A stretch of 36,299 bases of DNA from Oscillospiraceae bacterium (GCA_022800665.1 JAAWQS010000026.1:1-36299), one strand, 5' to 3'; counted from the first letter of the stretch, positions 15,979-25,280 are shown. Notes: generated by a model from the letters alone, not told the origin. Program-made: numbers and translations.

Positions 15979-16932
15979 TTATCCCTGCTCCTCCTCCGGC
16001 GGCTCTCCCGCCTTCTCCAGCTTCCAGCGGGAGTCCTTGATCGTGAGGGTGCGCTGCTTCTTCTTGTCTCCGTGGAGCTGCTTTTTCACAGCCTTGCCGG
16101 TGGGCGTGGCCGCCAGACCGCCCAGGGCCGTCTCCCGGAATTCCACCGGCAGGCGGCGGCCCACCTCGCCCATGGCGTCGATGACCTCGTCCACGGGAAT
16201 CCGGCTCTCAATGCCCGCCAGGGCCATGTCCGCCGCCGCGATGGCGTTGACCGCGCCGATGACGTTCCGCTTCACGCACGGCACCTCCACCAGACCCGCC
16301 ACCGGGTCGCACACCAGGCCCATCAGGTTTTTCAGGGCCATTGCCACCGCGTGGCACATCTGCTCGCCGGTGCCCTTGCGCAGATACACCAGTGCGCCTG
16401 CCGCCATGGCAGACGCGCTGCCGATCTCCGCCTGACAGCCGCCAGCCGCGCCGGAGATGCAGGCCCGGTAAGCAATCACCGCGCCGATGCCGCTGGCGGT
16501 GAACAGGGCCTCCAGCATCTGGTCCTCTGAGAGATTGTCCCGCCAGTACAGCGGAATCAGCACCGCCGGCATCACGCCGCAGGCCCCCGCGGTGGGCGCG
16601 GCCACAATCCGCCGCATACAGGCGTTGCTCTCTCCGGTGGACAGAGCCTCCGCAATCACCTGGGCGATGAACTCGCCGCCCAGGGTGTCCTGGGACGCAT
16701 ATTCCCGCATCAGCTTCCCCTGGCCGCCCACCAGACCGCTGACGCTGCGCCGCTCCCCGGTGTAGACCTGGGACGCCTCCCGCATGGCGTGCCACGCCTC
16801 GGCCATCTTCCCCAGGGATTCCATCCGGGATACGCCCCGGTTCTGCATATCCGTCTCCAGCACAATCTCCCAGAAAGCCTTGCCCTCCTGACGGGCTGCG
16901 GACAGGATATCCTTCATTGAATCCAGATTCAT
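15979..16932 (-). CDS. sdaAA: L-serine dehydratase, iron-sulfur-dependent, alpha subunit
   Basis: 317 residues. Catalytic subunit of the two-chain 4Fe-4S L-serine ammonia-lyase, which converts serine to pyruvate and ammonia in the cytoplasm. The family cysteine segments are visible: NACMRRIVAAPTAGACGVMP, YRACISGAAGGCQAEIGSAS, and VCDPVAGLVEVPCVKRN, the last being the strongest signature. Cluster-ligand cysteines lie among these. A second ATG five codons upstream (16947) is rejected because the GGGGGA before 16932 is the only plausible Shine-Dalgarno. It follows sdaAB by 80 bases in the same direction. Confidence 0.95.
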   Translation of the reverse strand: MNLDSMKDILSAARQEGKAFWEIVLETDMQNRGVSRMESLGKMAEAWHAMREASQVYTGERRSVSGLVGGQGKLMREYASQDTLGGEFIAQVIAEALSTGESNACMRRIVAAPTAGACGVMPAVLIPLYWRDNLSEDQMLEALFTASGIGAVIAYRACISGAAGGCQAEIGSASAMAAGALVYLRKGTGEQMCHAVAMALKNLMGLVCDPVAGLVEVPCVKRNVIGAVNAIAAADMALAGIESRIPVDEVIDAMGEVGRRLPVEFRETALGGLAATPTGKAVKKQLHGDKKKQRTLTIKDSRWKLEKAGEPPEEEQG

Positions 16933-17012
16933 ATATAAATCCCCCATCTGACTGTATTGTTTGGCTGCCGGGCGGCTGGCCCGGCGGCGACAGGATCCCT
17001 CTGGCCGTCCGC

Positions 17013-17678
17013 CTAGGACTCCTTCTTATAATGGATGACCTGCAGAATGCCCGGCTGGCGCTCAATCAGCTGCACAATGTAGTCCGGAATCGGGTCGTCC
17101 GTCTCCAGAATCATCATCACATTGCTGCCCTTGCTGCTGCGGCTCATGTTCATGCTGGCTACGTTCACGCCCGCCAGGGACAGCGCCGTGCTCACGTCGG
17201 CCAAACTGCCCCGGTTGTCCATGTTCTGGATAATCAGGGTGTGGTAGTCCCCGGTAAAGCTCACGTCCACCCCGTCCAGCTTTGTGACCAGAATGCGCCC
17301 GCCGCCGGTGGAACACGCCTGCATGTTCAGCCGCCGTCCGGCCTGGCCGGTCAGCTCCATCTGGACGCTGTTGGGATGGGCGTCCCGCAGGTCCAGCTCG
17401 TCAAAGACGAACTTCAGGCCGCGGTCCGCCGCGATGTCAAAGCTCAGGGGAATGTCCAGGTCGTCTGCCGCCATGCCCAGCAGACCGGCGATGAGGGCCT
17501 TGTCCGTGCCGTGCCCCACGCCGGTGGTGGCAAAGGAGCCGTGGAGATGCAGCGCCGCCTGGACCGGCTCGTCACCCAGGAGGGTACGGGCCATGCGGCC
17601 AATGCGCACCGCGCCTGCGGTGTGGGAGCTGGAGGGTCCGACCATAATGGGACCCATGATGTCAAAAATATCTATCAT
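17013..17678 (-). CDS. sdaAB: L-serine dehydratase, iron-sulfur-dependent, beta subunit
   Basis: 221 residues, the usual beta-chain length. The N-terminal half carries the IMGPIMVGPSSSHTAGAVRIG signature (split: IMGPIMVGPS and SSHTAGAVRIG) of the domain that closes over the active site. The C-terminal 80 residues (about 145-221) are an ACT domain (HTLIIQNMDNRGSLADVSTAL), which in this enzyme family is linked to substrate or regulatory ligand binding. First gene of the sdaAB-sdaAA operon, with AAAGGA before the ATG and a promoter at 17712-17740. The operon is divergent from the ribosomal supercluster. Confidence 0.95.
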   Translation of the reverse strand: MIDIFDIMGPIMVGPSSSHTAGAVRIGRMARTLLGDEPVQAALHLHGSFATTGVGHGTDKALIAGLLGMAADDLDIPLSFDIAADRGLKFVFDELDLRDAHPNSVQMELTGQAGRRLNMQACSTGGGRILVTKLDGVDVSFTGDYHTLIIQNMDNRGSLADVSTALSLAGVNVASMNMSRSSKGSNVMMILETDDPIPDYIVQLIERQPGILQVIHYKKES

Positions 17679-17711
17679 GACTGGCGGTTCCTTTCTCTGA
17701 TGGATAGGAAT

Positions 17712-17740
17712 ATCATATCAATTCATACCAATTTAGTCAA
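17712..17740 (-). promoter_or_regulatory. Promoter of sdaAB-sdaAA
   Basis: On the minus strand TTGACT (17735-17740), 17 bases, TATGAT (17712-17717); start predicted near 17705. Confidence 0.8.
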
Positions 17741-17841
17741 CGTCTTTTCCAAACTTTCCAGCATATTTTCCCTCCCGCCCCAGGAAAAATGCCCGCCAGG
17801 CCTCAGGATGCAAAAAAATATGAAAAAACGGAAAATTCCTC

Positions 17842-17870
17842 TTGACATCAGAGGCGGGATCGGGTACAAT
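17842..17870 (+). promoter_or_regulatory. Main promoter of the S10-spc-alpha supercluster
   Basis: Perfect TTGACA (17842-17847), exact 17-base spacer, TACAAT (17865-17870). Start is predicted near 17877, 299 bases before rpsJ. An A-rich stretch (17815-17833) just upstream of the -35 box could act as an UP element. Confidence 0.88.
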
Positions 17871-17876
17871 AACTAA

Positions 17877-18175
17877 GCTTGCGCAGAGTGCGCGCTCCCC
17901 CAAAGAGCCCCCACCTGCCAACTACTGCGATGATGCGGGAGATTGCGGCGAGAGCCGGTAACTTCCGCGGAGTATGTCCGATAATCGGGCGGCTGAGAAA
18001 GTCCTGTTCCGCGGCGTAGATCGCCCCGCCATGGACATGTACCGGCCCTTTTTCGTGCCGGTATTTTCTATGAGCCGGAATGATACGCACGGATAGGCGG
18101 AGAGAACTTTCTCGCCGTACAGAGTAAGGCCATCACGCAACGCTACTTTGTACACAAATTATGGAGGAACATGCA
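17877..18175 (+). promoter_or_regulatory. Long structured 5' leader of the ribosomal supercluster
   Basis: About 300 bases without a supportable gene between the promoter and rpsJ. Visible stems include TACCGGC/GCCGGTA (18040-18063, 10-base loop) followed directly by TTTT, which resembles a weak intrinsic terminator, and a hairpin GGCGGAGA/TTTCTCGCC (about 18097-18117) 60 bases before rpsJ. Leader-mediated autoregulation of ribosomal operons is well established in bacteria. Whether this leader belongs to a described class cannot be decided without a covariance search. Confidence 0.5.
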
Positions 18176-18484
18176 ATGGCTAAAGAAATGATCCGCATTC
18201 GCCTGAAAGCCTACGACCATCAGGTCATCGACCAGTCCGCGGACAAGATCGTCCAGACCGCAAAGCGCACCGGCGCCAATGTCTCCGGTCCTATCCCCCT
18301 GCCCACCAAGAAGGAGGTCGTGACCATCCTGCGGGCCGTCCACAAGTATAAGGACAGCCGGGAACAGTTCGAGCGCCGTACACATAAGCGCCTGATCGAC
18401 ATCACCCACTCCAGCCCCAAAACCGTGGAGGCCCTGATGAGCCTGGAGCTGCCCGCCGGCGTGGAGATTGAGATTAAGCTGTAA
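18176..18484 (+). CDS. rpsJ: 30S ribosomal protein S10
   Basis: 102 residues, standard length. Binds 16S rRNA in the 30S head; in many bacteria it also acts as NusE in antitermination. Core motifs [14 protein letters not shown] and [21 protein letters not shown] are intact. Start 18176 is chosen over an in-frame ATG at 18161 because GGAGG overlaps that first ATG at correct spacing for 18176. First gene of the supercluster. Confidence 0.98.
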   Translation: MAKEMIRIRLKAYDHQVIDQSADKIVQTAKRTGANVSGPIPLPTKKEVVTILRAVHKYKDSREQFERRTHKRLIDITHSSPKTVEALMSLELPAGVEIEIKL

Positions 18485-18625
18485 GAGCGATATCCCCCTC
18501 ATTTTGTTTGCTGTCCATGTCCATCGTCTTGCGAGATGGACGGGTCATGTCGGCAGAGCAATGCCGCCGGGCAGCCCACCGGCTGTATCTAAGCCGACCA
18601 ATAACCTTATTAAAGGAGAATCACT
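18485..18625 (+). promoter_or_regulatory. Structured gap between rpsJ and rplC
   Basis: 141 non-coding bases, long for this operon where most gaps are 0-25. Three consecutive stems: GTCCATC/GATGGAC (18519-18541), CGGCA/TGCCG (18551-18566) and the mutually exclusive GCCGG/CCGGC (18566-18583), which shares a base with the second. A clean Shine-Dalgarno (AAAGGAGA) precedes rplC. No T-tract follows the stems, so an antisense terminator is unlikely; a protein-binding site or processing signal is possible. Confidence 0.4.
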
Positions 18626-19348
18626 ATGGAGAAAGCGATCATCGGCAAGAAGGTCGGCATGAGCCAGATCTTCGATACCGACGGCAAGGTGATCCCGGTA
18701 ACTGTGATCGAAGCCGGTCCCTGTGTCGTGGTGCAGAAAAAGACCGCCGAAAAGGACGGCTATGAGGCCGTTCAGCTGGGGTTCGAGGATGTGGGCGAGC
18801 GCAAGCTCACCAAGCCTGAACTGGGCCATCTGAACAAGGCCGGCGTGTCGCCCAAAAAGCACCTGAAAGAGTTCAAGCTGAACAAAGCCGCCGAGATGAA
18901 CGTCGGCGACATCGTGAAGGCCGATACCTTCGCCGCGGGCGACCATGTGGACGTCACCGGCGTGAGCAAGGGCCACGGCTACGCCGGCGTCATCAAACGC
19001 CACGGCTGCCACAGCCTCAAGGCCACCCACGGTACCGGCCCCGTCGCCCGCCACCAGGGCTCCCTGGGCTCCGGCACCGACCCCAGCCGCATCTTCAAGG
19101 GCCTCAAGGCCCCCGGACACATGGGCGTGGACCAGGTGACCATTATGAACCTGGACGTGGTGAAGGTGGACCCCGAACTGAACATGATCGTCGTGCGCGG
19201 CGCGGTGCCCGGCCCCAAGGGCGGCCTGGTCACAATCCGCTCCACCGCCAAGACTATCATCGAGAAGAAGGGCGAGGCCGGCACCAGCGCCAACCCGCAG
19301 AAGGCTTCCGCCAGGGTCAACCCGCAGAAGGCCTCCGCGAGACGTTAA
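18626..19348 (+). CDS. rplC: 50S ribosomal protein L3 with a repeat-bearing C-terminal tail
   Basis: 240 residues against about 206-212 for most bacterial L3. The body begins [13 protein letters not shown] and contains the long loop [13 protein letters not shown] through [15 protein letters not shown] that reaches the peptidyl-transferase centre. After the normal end (about residue 210) a basic tail carries two copies of NPQKASAR (223-230 and 232-239), the second followed directly by the final Arg and stop. The tail codons follow neighbouring codon use, so it looks native. Confidence 0.97.
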   Translation: MEKAIIGKKVGMSQIFDTDGKVIPVTVIEAGPCVVVQKKTAEKDGYEAVQLGFEDVGERKLTKPELGHLNKAGVSPKKHLKEFKLNKAAEMNVGDIVKADTFAAGDHVDVTGVSKGHGYAGVIKRHGCHSLKATHGTGPVARHQGSLGSGTDPSRIFKGLKAPGHMGVDQVTIMNLDVVKVDPELNMIVVRGAVPGPKGGLVTIRSTAKTIIEKKGEAGTSANPQKASARVNPQKASARR

Positions 19349-19369
19349 GGGAAAGGAGTGTGCTGAGCA

Positions 19370-19987
19370 ATGACGAAAGTATTGAATATGGCCGGCGGCG
19401 AAGTCGGCCAAGTGGAGCTGAATGCCGCTATCTTCGGCATCGAGCCCAATATGCACGTTGTGCATGAGCTGGTGAAAAACCACCTGGCAAACTGCCGGCA
19501 GGGCACCCAGAGCGCCCTCACCCGCGCCGAAGTCTCCGGCGGCGGCAGAAAGCCCTGGCGCCAGAAGGGTACCGGTCATGCCCGCCAGGGCAGCACCCGC
19601 GCCCCCCAGTGGACCCACGGCGGCATCGCCTTCGCCCCCAAGCCCCGCAGCTACCGCTATACGGTAAACAAGAAGGTCCGCCGCCTGGCCCTGAAGTCCG
19701 TCCTCTCCGCCAAGGCCGCCGAGGACAGGATCATTGTGGTGGATTCCATCCGTATGGACGCCATCAAGACCAAGGCGTTCAAGGGCTTCCTGGACGCGGT
19801 GAAGTGCGACGGCAAGGCCGTTGTCATCACCCCTGAGGTCGATCAGACCATCGTGCGCAGCGCCCGGAACATCCCCGGCGTCTCCACCACCACCGCACGG
19901 CTGCTGAACGTTTACGATATCGTGAACGCCAAGTACCTGGTGATCGACCAGAACGCCCTCGCCGCTATCGAGGAGGTGTACGCATAA
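19370..19987 (+). CDS. rplD: 50S ribosomal protein L4
   Basis: 205 residues. Binds 23S rRNA and lines the exit tunnel with its extended loop, seen as [19 protein letters not shown] (about 55-75). L4 represses its own S10 operon in gamma-proteobacteria; whether it does so here is unknown, though a long leader exists. AAAGGAG precedes the start. The stop overlaps rplW by one base. Confidence 0.98.
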   Translation: MTKVLNMAGGEVGQVELNAAIFGIEPNMHVVHELVKNHLANCRQGTQSALTRAEVSGGGRKPWRQKGTGHARQGSTRAPQWTHGGIAFAPKPRSYRYTVNKKVRRLALKSVLSAKAAEDRIIVVDSIRMDAIKTKAFKGFLDAVKCDGKAVVITPEVDQTIVRSARNIPGVSTTTARLLNVYDIVNAKYLVIDQNALAAIEEVYA

Positions 19988-20280
19988 TGATCTCTTATGA
20001 TGTCATCATTCGCCCCATTATTACCGAGCGCTCCATGGCCGGCGCACAGGACAAAAAATATGTGTTCGAGGTGGCTGTCGACGCCGGGAAAATCCAGATC
20101 CGCAAGGCGGTGGAGGAGATTTTCGACGTGAAGGTCGCCAAGGTCAACACCATGATCGTCCCCGGCAAGGCCAAACGTGTGGGAGCCGCCCGCCCAGGCC
20201 GTACCAAGGACTGGAAAAAGGCCGTGGTGCAGCTGACCGAGGATTCCAAGACCATCGAGTTCTTCGAGGGTATGGTGTAA
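19987..20280 (+). CDS. rplW: 50S ribosomal protein L23
   Basis: 97 residues. Located at the tunnel exit, where it docks signal recognition particle and trigger factor. Motifs [14 protein letters not shown] and [20 protein letters not shown] are typical, as is [12 protein letters not shown]. The start codon shares one base with the rplD stop (TAATG), indicating coupled translation. Confidence 0.97.
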   Translation: MISYDVIIRPIITERSMAGAQDKKYVFEVAVDAGKIQIRKAVEEIFDVKVAKVNTMIVPGKAKRVGAARPGRTKDWKKAVVQLTEDSKTIEFFEGMV

Positions 20281-20295
20281 GGAGGAAAGAGAACC

Positions 20296-21129
20296 ATGAT
20301 TAAATCGTTTAAGCCCACTACACCGTCCAGACGGCAGATGACGGTATCCGGCTTCGACGGCATCGACAAAAAGGCCAAGCCGGAGCCCAGCCTCACCGAG
20401 GTGCTCAAGAAGAACGCGGGCCGCAACAGCTATGGCCGCATTACCGTCCGCCACCGCGGCGGCGGAAATAAGCGCAAGTACCGCATCATCGACTTCAAGC
20501 GGGACAAGGTGGATATGCCCGCCACGGTCCTGCGCCTGGAGTACGACCCCAACCGCAGCGCCAATATCGCCCTGCTGGAGTACGAGGACGGCGAGCGCCG
20601 CTATATCCTGGCCCCCGTGGGCCTGGCCGCCGGCGACAAGGTCCTCTCCTCCACCGCCGCCGATATCAAGCCCGGCAACGCGCTGCCCCTGGCCAACATC
20701 CCCGTGGGTACCGTGATCCACAACATCGAGATGCACCCCGGCAAGGGCGGACAGCTGGTCCGCTCCGCCGGTACCTCCGCCCAGCTGATGGCCAAGGAGG
20801 GAACCGACGCCCAGGTGCGTATGCCCTCCGGCGAGGTGCGCATCGTCCGCCTCAACTGCAAGGCTACCATCGGCCAGGTGGGCAATATCGACCATGAGAA
20901 TATCCAGATCGGCAAGGCCGGACGCAAACGCCACATGGGCTGGCGTCCCACCGTCCGCGGCTCGGTCATGAACCCCTGCGACCACCCCCACGGCGGCGGC
21001 GAGGGCAAGAGCCCGGTGGGCCGGCCCGGTCCTGTCACCCCCTGGGGCAAGCCCGCCCTGGGCTACAAGACCCGCAAGACGAAGAACCCCACCGATAAGT
21101 TCATCGTCAAGCGCAGAAATACGAAGTAA
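20296..21129 (+). CDS. rplB: 50S ribosomal protein L2
   Basis: 277 residues, full length. Needed for subunit association and peptidyl-transferase activity. The conserved histidine loop is present as [13 protein letters not shown] near residue 220-235, with Cys where many species have Val. The N-terminal RNA-binding domain ([21 protein letters not shown], about 48-68) is intact. Preceded by GGAGG. Confidence 0.98.
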   Translation: MIKSFKPTTPSRRQMTVSGFDGIDKKAKPEPSLTEVLKKNAGRNSYGRITVRHRGGGNKRKYRIIDFKRDKVDMPATVLRLEYDPNRSANIALLEYEDGERRYILAPVGLAAGDKVLSSTAADIKPGNALPLANIPVGTVIHNIEMHPGKGGQLVRSAGTSAQLMAKEGTDAQVRMPSGEVRIVRLNCKATIGQVGNIDHENIQIGKAGRKRHMGWRPTVRGSVMNPCDHPHGGGEGKSPVGRPGPVTPWGKPALGYKTRKTKNPTDKFIVKRRNTK

Positions 21130-21143
21130 GGAGGCAAGAGGAT

Positions 21144-21407
21144 ATGAGCAGATCAGTTAAAAAAGGCCCGTATGTTGCCCCGGAGCTTCTCAAGCGGGTC
21201 GAGGCTATGAACGAGAAGGGCGAGAAGAAGGTCCTCAAGACCTGGAGCCGCAGCTCCACCATCTTCCCCGCCTTTGTGGGCCATACCATCGCCGTCCACG
21301 ACGGGCGCAAGCACGTGCCTGTCTACATCCAGGAGGATATGGTGGGCCACAAGCTGGGCGAGTTCGCCCCGACCAGAACCTTCCGCGGCCACGCCAAGGG
21401 CAAGTAA
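21144..21407 (+). CDS. rpsS: 30S ribosomal protein S19
   Basis: 87 residues, slightly shorter than the common 91-93. Sits in the 30S head next to S13 and the A-site t[18 protein letters not shown] at the start and [18 protein letters not shown] at the end are diagnostic. GGAGG lies ahead of the ATG. Confidence 0.97.
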   Translation: MSRSVKKGPYVAPELLKRVEAMNEKGEKKVLKTWSRSSTIFPAFVGHTIAVHDGRKHVPVYIQEDMVGHKLGEFAPTRTFRGHAKGK

Positions 21408-21428
21408 TGAAGGAGGACGCAAGATAAT

Positions 21429-21764
21429 ATGGAAGCCAACGCTTATTTGAAATACCTCCGCATCGCCCCCCGCAAGGTGCAGATCGTCGCGGACCTCATC
21501 CGCGGCAAGGACGTCAATTCCGCCATGGCAATTCTGATGCAGACCCCCAAGGCCGCTTCCGAACCCATGATCAAGCTGCTCAAGAGCGCCGTGGCCAACG
21601 CGGAGAACAACCACGATATGGACGTGGAGAAGCTGTATGTGTCCCAGGTGTTCGCCACCCCCGGACCCATCCTCAAGCGGGTTATGCCCCGTGCGCAGGG
21701 ACGCGCTTACAGAATCAACAAGAGAACGTCTCACGTGACCCTGACGGTCGCTGAGAAGGCATAA
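21429..21764 (+). CDS. rplV: 50S ribosomal protein L22
   Basis: 111 residues. Its beta-hairpin ([23 protein letters not shown], split [10 protein letters not shown] and QGRAYRINK, about 78-100) extends into the exit tunnel at the macrolide region. [17 protein letters not shown] is the N-terminal signature. GGAGG at 21412-21416 precedes the ATG. Confidence 0.97.
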   Translation: MEANAYLKYLRIAPRKVQIVADLIRGKDVNSAMAILMQTPKAASEPMIKLLKSAVANAENNHDMDVEKLYVSQVFATPGPILKRVMPRAQGRAYRINKRTSHVTLTVAEKA

Positions 21765-21780
21765 GGAGGGAGACAGTTTT

Positions 21781-22644
21781 ATGGGACAGAAAGTAAATCC
21801 TCACGGTATGCGCGTGGGCGTCATCAAGGACTGGGATTCCCGTTGGTACGCCAGCAGCGAGAAAGTGGGAGACCTCCTTGTTGAAGATAAAAAAATCCGG
21901 GATTACCTGAAGAAAGAGCTGTACGCCGCCCAGGTGCCCAAAATCGAGATCGAGCGCAGCAACGGCGGCGTTACCGTCTTCCTGCACTGCGCGCGCCCCG
22001 GTATGGTCATTGGTAAGGACGGCGCCAAGATCGAGGAGACCCGTCTGGCCGTGGAGAAGCTCACCGGCAAGACCACGCGCCTGAACATCGTCGAGGTCCG
22101 CAACCCCGACATGAACGCCCAGCTGGTTGCTGAGAATATCGCCCAGCAGCTGGAGAAGCGTATCTCCCACCGCCGGGCTATGAAAAACGCCATGGGCCGC
22201 GCCATGCGGGCCGGCGCCAAGGGCATCAAGTGCTGCTGCTCCGGCCGTCTGGGCGGCAGGGAAATCGCAGGCGTGGAGCACTACCACGAGGGTACCATCC
22301 CCCTGCAGACCATCCGCGCCGACATCGAGTACGGCTTCGCGGAGGCCGCCACCACCTTTGGCCGCATCGGCGTGAAGGTGTGGGTTTATAAGGGAGAGGT
22401 CCTCAGCCAGGTGCTGCGCACCGTTCCCCGCACCATGGATACCTCCAAGCCTTACGAGGAGCGCCGGGAGCGCCGTCCCCGCCGGGATGGCGACCGCCGG
22501 GGAGGCTTTAACCGTGACAACCGCGGTCCCCGCCGCGACGACAGCCGCGGCCCCCGCCGCGATGATACCCGCGGCCCCCGCCGCGACGGACAGGGCGGTC
22601 CCGCCAGACCCCGCCCGGAGAAGAAAGAAGGAGGCGCTCAGTAA
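21781..22644 (+). CDS. rpsC: 30S ribosomal protein S3 with an Arg/Asp/Gly-rich tail
   Basis: 287 residues against about 210-230 for most bacteria. The KH domain loop VIGKDG (77-82) and SGRLGG (154-159) are normal; a Cys triplet at 151-153 replaces the more usual single Cys or none. After residue about 222 comes a charged, low-complexity tail containing three 8-residue units of RGPRRDDS type (248-255, 256-263, 264-271) and a Pro/Lys end. The repeats are also visible in the DNA as 24-base units. S3 lines the mRNA entry channel, so the tail would project near incoming mRNA. The stop overlaps rplP by one base. Confidence 0.97.
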   Translation: MGQKVNPHGMRVGVIKDWDSRWYASSEKVGDLLVEDKKIRDYLKKELYAAQVPKIEIERSNGGVTVFLHCARPGMVIGKDGAKIEETRLAVEKLTGKTTRLNIVEVRNPDMNAQLVAENIAQQLEKRISHRRAMKNAMGRAMRAGAKGIKCCCSGRLGGREIAGVEHYHEGTIPLQTIRADIEYGFAEAATTFGRIGVKVWVYKGEVLSQVLRTVPRTMDTSKPYEERRERRPRRDGDRRGGFNRDNRGPRRDDSRGPRRDDTRGPRRDGQGGPARPRPEKKEGGAQ

Positions 22645-23072
22645 TGCTTCTGCCAAAGAGAGTGAAGTACCGCCGGGTGCATCGCGGCCGCCTCACCGGT
22701 AAGGCTACCAGAGGCAACACCGTGACCTACGGCGAGTTCGGCCTGGTGGCCACCGAGCCGGCTTGGATCACCAGCAATCAGATCGAGGCCGCACGTATCG
22801 CCATGACCCGCTATACCAAGCGCGGCGGCCAGGTGTGGATTAAGATTTTCCCCGATAAGCCCATTACCGAAAAGCCCGCCGAGACCCGCATGGGTTCCGG
22901 TAAAGGCTCCCCCGAATACTGGGTGGCCGTGGTGAAGCCGGGAAGAGTGATGTTTGAAATCGCGGGCGTCAGCGAGGAGATCGCCCGCGAGGCCCTGCGT
23001 TTGGCCAGCCACAAGCTGCCGATCAAGTCGAAGATCGTCAAGCGCGAGGAGCAGCAGGAAGTAGGTGAATAA
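22644..23072 (+). CDS. rplP: 50S ribosomal protein L16
   Basis: 142 residues. Contacts tRNA at the A and P sites. [21 protein letters not shown] and the [25 protein letters not shown] segment (split here as [12 protein letters not shown] and [10 protein letters not shown]) identify it. The start overlaps the rpsC stop (TAATG), so it relies on coupling and on the AAAGAAGGAGG inside rpsC. Confidence 0.98.
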   Translation: MLLPKRVKYRRVHRGRLTGKATRGNTVTYGEFGLVATEPAWITSNQIEAARIAMTRYTKRGGQVWIKIFPDKPITEKPAETRMGSGKGSPEYWVAVVKPGRVMFEIAGVSEEIAREALRLASHKLPIKSKIVKREEQQEVGE

Positions 23073-23073
23073 G

Positions 23074-23274
23074 ATGAAGGCAAAAGAAATCCGTAAGATG
23101 AGCGAGGCTGAATTGGGCGAGAAGCTGGTCAGCCTGAAGAAAGACCTGTTCTTCCTGCGTATGCAGCACGCCACCAATCAGCTGGATAACCCCGTGAAAA
23201 TCGCTGAGGTCAAGCGTGATATTGCCCGAGTCAAGACCATTATCCGCGAGCAGCAGACCGCTGCCGCCAAGTGA
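23074..23274 (+). CDS. rpmC: 50S ribosomal protein L29
   Basis: 66 residues, a two-helix protein beside L23 at the tunnel exit. [18 protein letters not shown] and [16 protein letters not shown] are typical. ATG 23074 is chosen; an in-frame GTG three codons upstream would overlap rplP by eight bases and shows no better binding site. AGGTG inside rplP serves as the Shine-Dalgarno. Confidence 0.96.
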   Translation: MKAKEIRKMSEAELGEKLVSLKKDLFFLRMQHATNQLDNPVKIAEVKRDIARVKTIIREQQTAAAK

Positions 23275-23293
23275 GAGAAGGAGGGAAAGCGAA

Positions 23294-23557
23294 ATGAGTG
23301 AAGCGAGAACTTCCTCCCGTAAGACCCGGGTCGGCAAGGTCGTGTCCGACAAGATGGACAAGACCGTCGTGGTGGCCATCGAGGACCGGGTGGCCCATCC
23401 GCTGTACAAGAAAATCGTAGGCCGCACCTATAAGCTGAAGGCGCATGACGAGGAAAATCAGTGCGGCATCGGCGATAAGGTGAAGGTTATGGAAACCCGC
23501 CCGCTGAGCAAGGACAAGAGATGGCGCGTGGTTGAAATCGTTGAGAAGGCGAAGTAA
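23294..23557 (+). CDS. rpsQ: 30S ribosomal protein S17
   Basis: 87 residues, an OB-fold early assembly protein. [22 protein letters not shown] and [19 protein letters not shown] mark the family. ATG 23294 follows GGAGGGAAAGC; a longer in-frame reading from 23216 would run through rpmC and is not used. Last gene of the S10-type segment. Confidence 0.97.
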   Translation: MSEARTSSRKTRVGKVVSDKMDKTVVVAIEDRVAHPLYKKIVGRTYKLKAHDEENQCGIGDKVKVMETRPLSKDKRWRVVEIVEKAK

Positions 23558-23571
23558 GGGGGCGCTGTGAG

Positions 23572-23940
23572 ATGATCCAACAGGAAACTTTCTTAAAGGT
23601 TGCCGACAATACCGGCGCCAAGGAAATTAAATGCATCCGTGTGCTGGGCGGCTCCAAGCGCAAGTACGGCAACATCGGCGATGTCATCGTTGCCAGCGTG
23701 CGCAAGTCCACCCCCGGCGGCACGGTGAAAAAGGGCGAGGTGGTCAAGGCCGTCATCGTGCGCAGCGCCAAGGGCGTGCGCCGCGCCGACGGAACCTATG
23801 TCCGCTTCGACGATAACGCCGCCGTCCTCATCAAGGACGACCGGAACCCCAGAGGCACCCGTATCTTTGGGCCGGTCGCCCGCGAGCTCCGGGATAAGGA
23901 CTATATGAAAATCCTGTCCCTGGCTCCTGAGGTCGTGTAA
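23572..23940 (+). CDS. rplN: 50S ribosomal protein L14
   Basis: 122 residues, exact family length. Forms an intersubunit bridge with 16S rRNA and is the docking site for the silencing factor Rsf[20 protein letters not shown] and the C-terminal [24 protein letters not shown] (read as [12 protein letters not shown], then SLAPEVV) are diagnostic. First gene of the spc-type segment; no separate promoter is evident. Confidence 0.98.
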   Translation: MIQQETFLKVADNTGAKEIKCIRVLGGSKRKYGNIGDVIVASVRKSTPGGTVKKGEVVKAVIVRSAKGVRRADGTYVRFDDNAAVLIKDDRNPRGTRIFGPVARELRDKDYMKILSLAPEVV

Positions 23941-23955
23941 GGAGGAGCTGAGAGA

Positions 23956-24294
23956 ATGGGTATGAACATCAAAAAGGGCGACACCGTAGTCGTCCTGTCC
24001 GGCAAGGACAAGGGCAAGCAGGGAAAGGTGAACGCCGTCATCCCCGGCGAGGGTAAGGTGGTTGTGGAGGGCGTGAACATGGTCACGTGCCACACCAAGC
24101 CCCGCCGCCAGGGCGAGGAGGGCGGCATTGTCCGCCGGGAAGCCGCCCTGTACGCCAGCAAGGTGCAGCTGGTCTGCCCCAAGTGCGGCAAGGCCACCCG
24201 CGTGGGAAACAAGCGGGTGCAGAAGACCGTCTCCGGCAAGGAGAAAATGGTGGGCGTGCGCGTTTGCAAAAAGTGCGGCGCCGAGGAAATTTAA
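23956..24294 (+). CDS. rplX: 50S ribosomal protein L24, zinc-ribbon form
   Basis: 112 residues. Early assembly protein at the tunnel exit. The N-terminal KOW motif (IKKGDTVVVLSGKDKGKQG, 5-23) is intact. The C-terminal part has two CxxC pairs, Cys74/Cys77 and Cys104/Cys107, forming a likely zinc ribbon as in many clostridial L24 proteins. Start is the first ATG (23956), eight bases after GGAGGAG. Confidence 0.97.
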   Translation: MGMNIKKGDTVVVLSGKDKGKQGKVNAVIPGEGKVVVEGVNMVTCHTKPRRQGEEGGIVRREAALYASKVQLVCPKCGKATRVGNKRVQKTVSGKEKMVGVRVCKKCGAEEI

Positions 24295-24310
24295 GGAGGA
24301 GTAGGATAGC

Positions 24311-24850
<540 letters not shown>

Positions 24851-24872
24851 GAAGAGGGAGGTTGGTTAAAAA

Positions 24873-25058
24873 ATGGCAAAGAAGTCTATGATTCTAAAGC
24901 AGCAGGCGGAGCCGAAGTTCTCCAGCCGGAAATATAACCGCTGCAAAATCTGTGGCCGCCCCCACGCCTATCTGCGCAACTACGGCGTGTGCCGTATCTG
25001 CTTCCGGGAGCTGGCATACAAGGGAGAGATCCCCGGCGTGCGCAAGGCGTCCTGGTAA
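24873..25058 (+). CDS. rpsZ: 30S ribosomal protein S14, zinc (type Z) form
   Basis: 61 residues. The zinc-binding short S14: Cys24, Cys27, Cys40 and Cys43 in [20 protein letters not shown]. Located in the 30S head. Ends with the classic GVRKASW. It is followed by an unusually long 222-base gap before rpsH. Confidence 0.98.
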   Translation: MAKKSMILKQQAEPKFSSRKYNRCKICGRPHAYLRNYGVCRICFRELAYKGEIPGVRKASW

Positions 25059-25280
25059 GTCCTGGGCGGACGGCCAGAGCGATCTGTACTGCGCGGCGGG
25101 TCCGCCGCCCGATCACGCAGATATCCCCCCTATAGGACAGGGGCGAAAGCCCCTTCCCATATAGGACGGCGAAAGGTCATTGGGAATGACGGCAAGCCAC
25201 ATAAATTCACTTTGATACCTCGCCGCCTCAACAGCACCTCATTATTACGCTGTAACTTCGAAAAGGAGGAAAACACAACT
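25059..25280 (+). promoter_or_regulatory. Structured gap between S14 and S8 genes
   Basis: 222 non-coding bases in the middle of the spc segment. Visible hairpins: GCGGCG-GGTC-CGCCGC (25093-25108), AGGGGC-GAAA-GCCCCT with a GNRA tetraloop (25139-25154), and GTCAT/ATGAC (25176-25190) enclosed by GGC/GCC. A motif TATAGGAC occurs on both sides of the GNRA hairpin (25131 and 25161). None is followed by a T-tract. A candidate cis-regulatory RNA for rpsH and the genes behind it, or a processing site. Confidence 0.45.

Noticed and set aside
16933..16947. Alternative ATG for sdaAA five codons upstream
   Set aside because: No binding site before it; its own bases supply the GGGGGA that serves ATG 16932.
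22489..22620. CRISPR-like direct repeats
   Set aside because: The 24-base repeats are in frame within rpsC and encode RGPRRDD units without spacers.
25059..25280. A small gene inside the S14-S8 gap
   Set aside because: Frames here lack a Shine-Dalgarno and run through obvious hairpins; an in-frame ATG at 25212 merely extends S8 beyond its conserved start.
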